Source of the DNA: Thermoguttaceae bacterium
GTDB taxonomy: Bacteria > Planctomycetota > Planctomycetia > Pirellulales > Thermoguttaceae
Direction: 5' to 3'
Assembly (NCBI GenBank): GCA_017441605.1
Contig: JAFRXD010000063.1
Coordinates: forward strand, 1-64,000
DNA length: 64,000 nt
Shown: positions 63,499-64,000 of the stretch, piece after piece
Layout of the letters: each line of letters opens with the position of its first letter
Position numbering within the stretch: the first letter of the stretch is position 1
Translations under genes and position numbers: made by a program
Notes under the pieces: generated by a model
Told to the model about the DNA's origin: nothing
Database searches by the model: none
The model's input: only the letters and a program-made list of their open reading frames with translations

Positions 63499-63540
63499 AA
63501 ACTCCGAATCGAGCTCGAGTTCAAGCCCGATTCGGAGTTT
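63499..63540. terminator. Bidirectional terminator
   Basis: A perfect 13-base inverted repeat (AAACTCCGAATCG and CGATTCGGAGTTT) with a 16-base loop, between convergent genes; A-rich on the left and TTTTCTTTT on the right. Confidence 0.85.
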
Positions 63541-63549
63541 TCTTTTAAA

Positions 63550-64000
63550 TCACGGCGAGTACTGCTCGCAAGGCTCCGTGTCGAGCAACGGCCAAACCAA
63601 TTCCCCTCGCTTTTGACCTTCCTCGTCTTGGAACGCCCCGAGCCGTAGCGCGTTTGCGTCGAGCCACAGAATAAACGCGTGGCGATCCTCGTCGGAAACC
63701 GCGTCGATGTGGTTCTTATCGAAAAGAATCGAGCCAAGTTTCGACTCCGACGCCCCGACTCGACCCGGGCGAGCCCGAGAGCCCCCGTGCGGCCCCGTCG
63801 TCGTCAGCCCTCCGCGCATCGAGCCGCTATAGAAGTACGCGTACGGGCGCAAGTCCTCGTGCTCCATCCTCTTCGGCTCGACGTCCTTCTCGACGTGGCA
63901 CTTAACGCAGCGCTCCTCGACGATCGGCTTGATAAGGCGATAGTAGTTGATCGGCTCGACCGGGCCGCACTCCGGCTCCAATTTCGACGGTTTCCGTTGG
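63550..64000 (-). CDS. C-terminal end of a CxxCH-containing protein (cut by window edge)
   Basis: Only the 3' end (150 residues) is inside the window and the frame is open to position 64000. It has one CxxCH haem motif (CVKCH in IVEERCVKCHVEKD) and a C-terminal GxxSKLGxIL/HIDAVSDEDRHAFILWLDAN stretch, like the end of the cytochrome-type domain of planctomycete multi-domain proteins such as the neighbouring 60472-63474 product. It runs convergently to that gene. The start lies outside, so size and identity are unknown. Confidence 0.75.
   Translation of the reverse strand, partial: QRKPSKLEPECGPVEPINYYRLIKPIVEERCVKCHVEKDVEPKRMEHEDLRPYAYFYSGSMRGGLTTTGPHGGSRARPGRVGASESKLGSILFDKNHIDAVSDEDRHAFILWLDANALRLGAFQDEEGQKRGELVWPLLDTEPCEQYSP

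Noticed and set aside
1..64000. CRISPR array, rRNA operon, intact transposase
   Set aside because: No regularly spaced repeats, no rRNA sequences and no insertion-sequence-type transposase gene were seen.

Overview
The window looks like a chromosomal segment of a member of the Planctomycetota (Pirellulales-like). The evidence is a DUF1559 pseudopilin-type protein with the H-x9-DG ending, a surface protein with an LEPR-xLL-like motif, DUF4159 proteins, Tat-exported Gfo/Idh/MocA oxidoreductases, CxxCH proteins with a beta-propeller, a planctomycete-style tyrosine integrase and many unique secreted proteins. DapF shows meso-DAP synthesis. CsrA and a SpoA-domain (FliM/FliN) protein hint at a flagellar lifestyle. 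There are no rRNA genes and no CRISPR arrays, and only one tRNA (Met-CAT).

Layout. 1-700: a broken tyrosine integrase beside tRNA-Met, a probable scar of an integrated element. 760-5630: a SpoA-domain protein, a secreted protein, and a pseudopilin/lipoprotein pair in which the pseudopilin is out of frame at a run of nine C. 5985-14140: housekeeping and metabolism (dapF, fusA, a MurQ/GCKR-like double-SIS protein, thi4 behind a hairpin-rich leader, a glycosyltransferase-methyltransferase fusion, a zinc-ribbon protein). 14571-19881: a promoter, then HAD phosphatase, PfkB kinase, an AT-richer ParA-like ATPase with an overlapping unknown partner, and a deoxyhypusine-synthase-like protein, in one tight array. 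19960-34800: Gfo/Idh/MocA; the ffh-rpsP-trmD-rplS run on the minus strand (no rimM); a large DUF4159 protein; csrA; then tatD, a secreted protein, nth, a DMT-like membrane protein and a Cys-rich redox protein; then mrp and coaB on the minus strand.

35053-50500 is the most unusual part. A pentapeptide-repeat protein plus glycosyltransferase module occurs twice (36957-40392 and 44383-47956) around a 1108-residue surface protein. The two glycosyltransferases are almost identical except for one sharply bounded block of about 68 residues (about 37% identity by eye). The first copy also carries, just after its stop, a 39-base relic of the 3' end of the anti-sigma-like gene that lies beside the second copy. 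This shows how the duplication happened. An ECF sigma factor and a 634-residue putative anti-sigma protein follow.

51050-64000: a PEGA lipoprotein, rplM-rpsI, a Rid-family protein, a 952-residue D-lactate-dehydrogenase-type FAD/Fe-S protein, two tandem secreted paralogues of unknown function, a 1000-residue multi-domain protein with three CxxCH motifs, and, convergent to it, the 3' end of another CxxCH protein cut by the window edge. Several sigma-70-type promoters with 16-17 base spacers and several intrinsic terminators can be read directly. All identifications are from reading the sequence and family knowledge; no searches were run.
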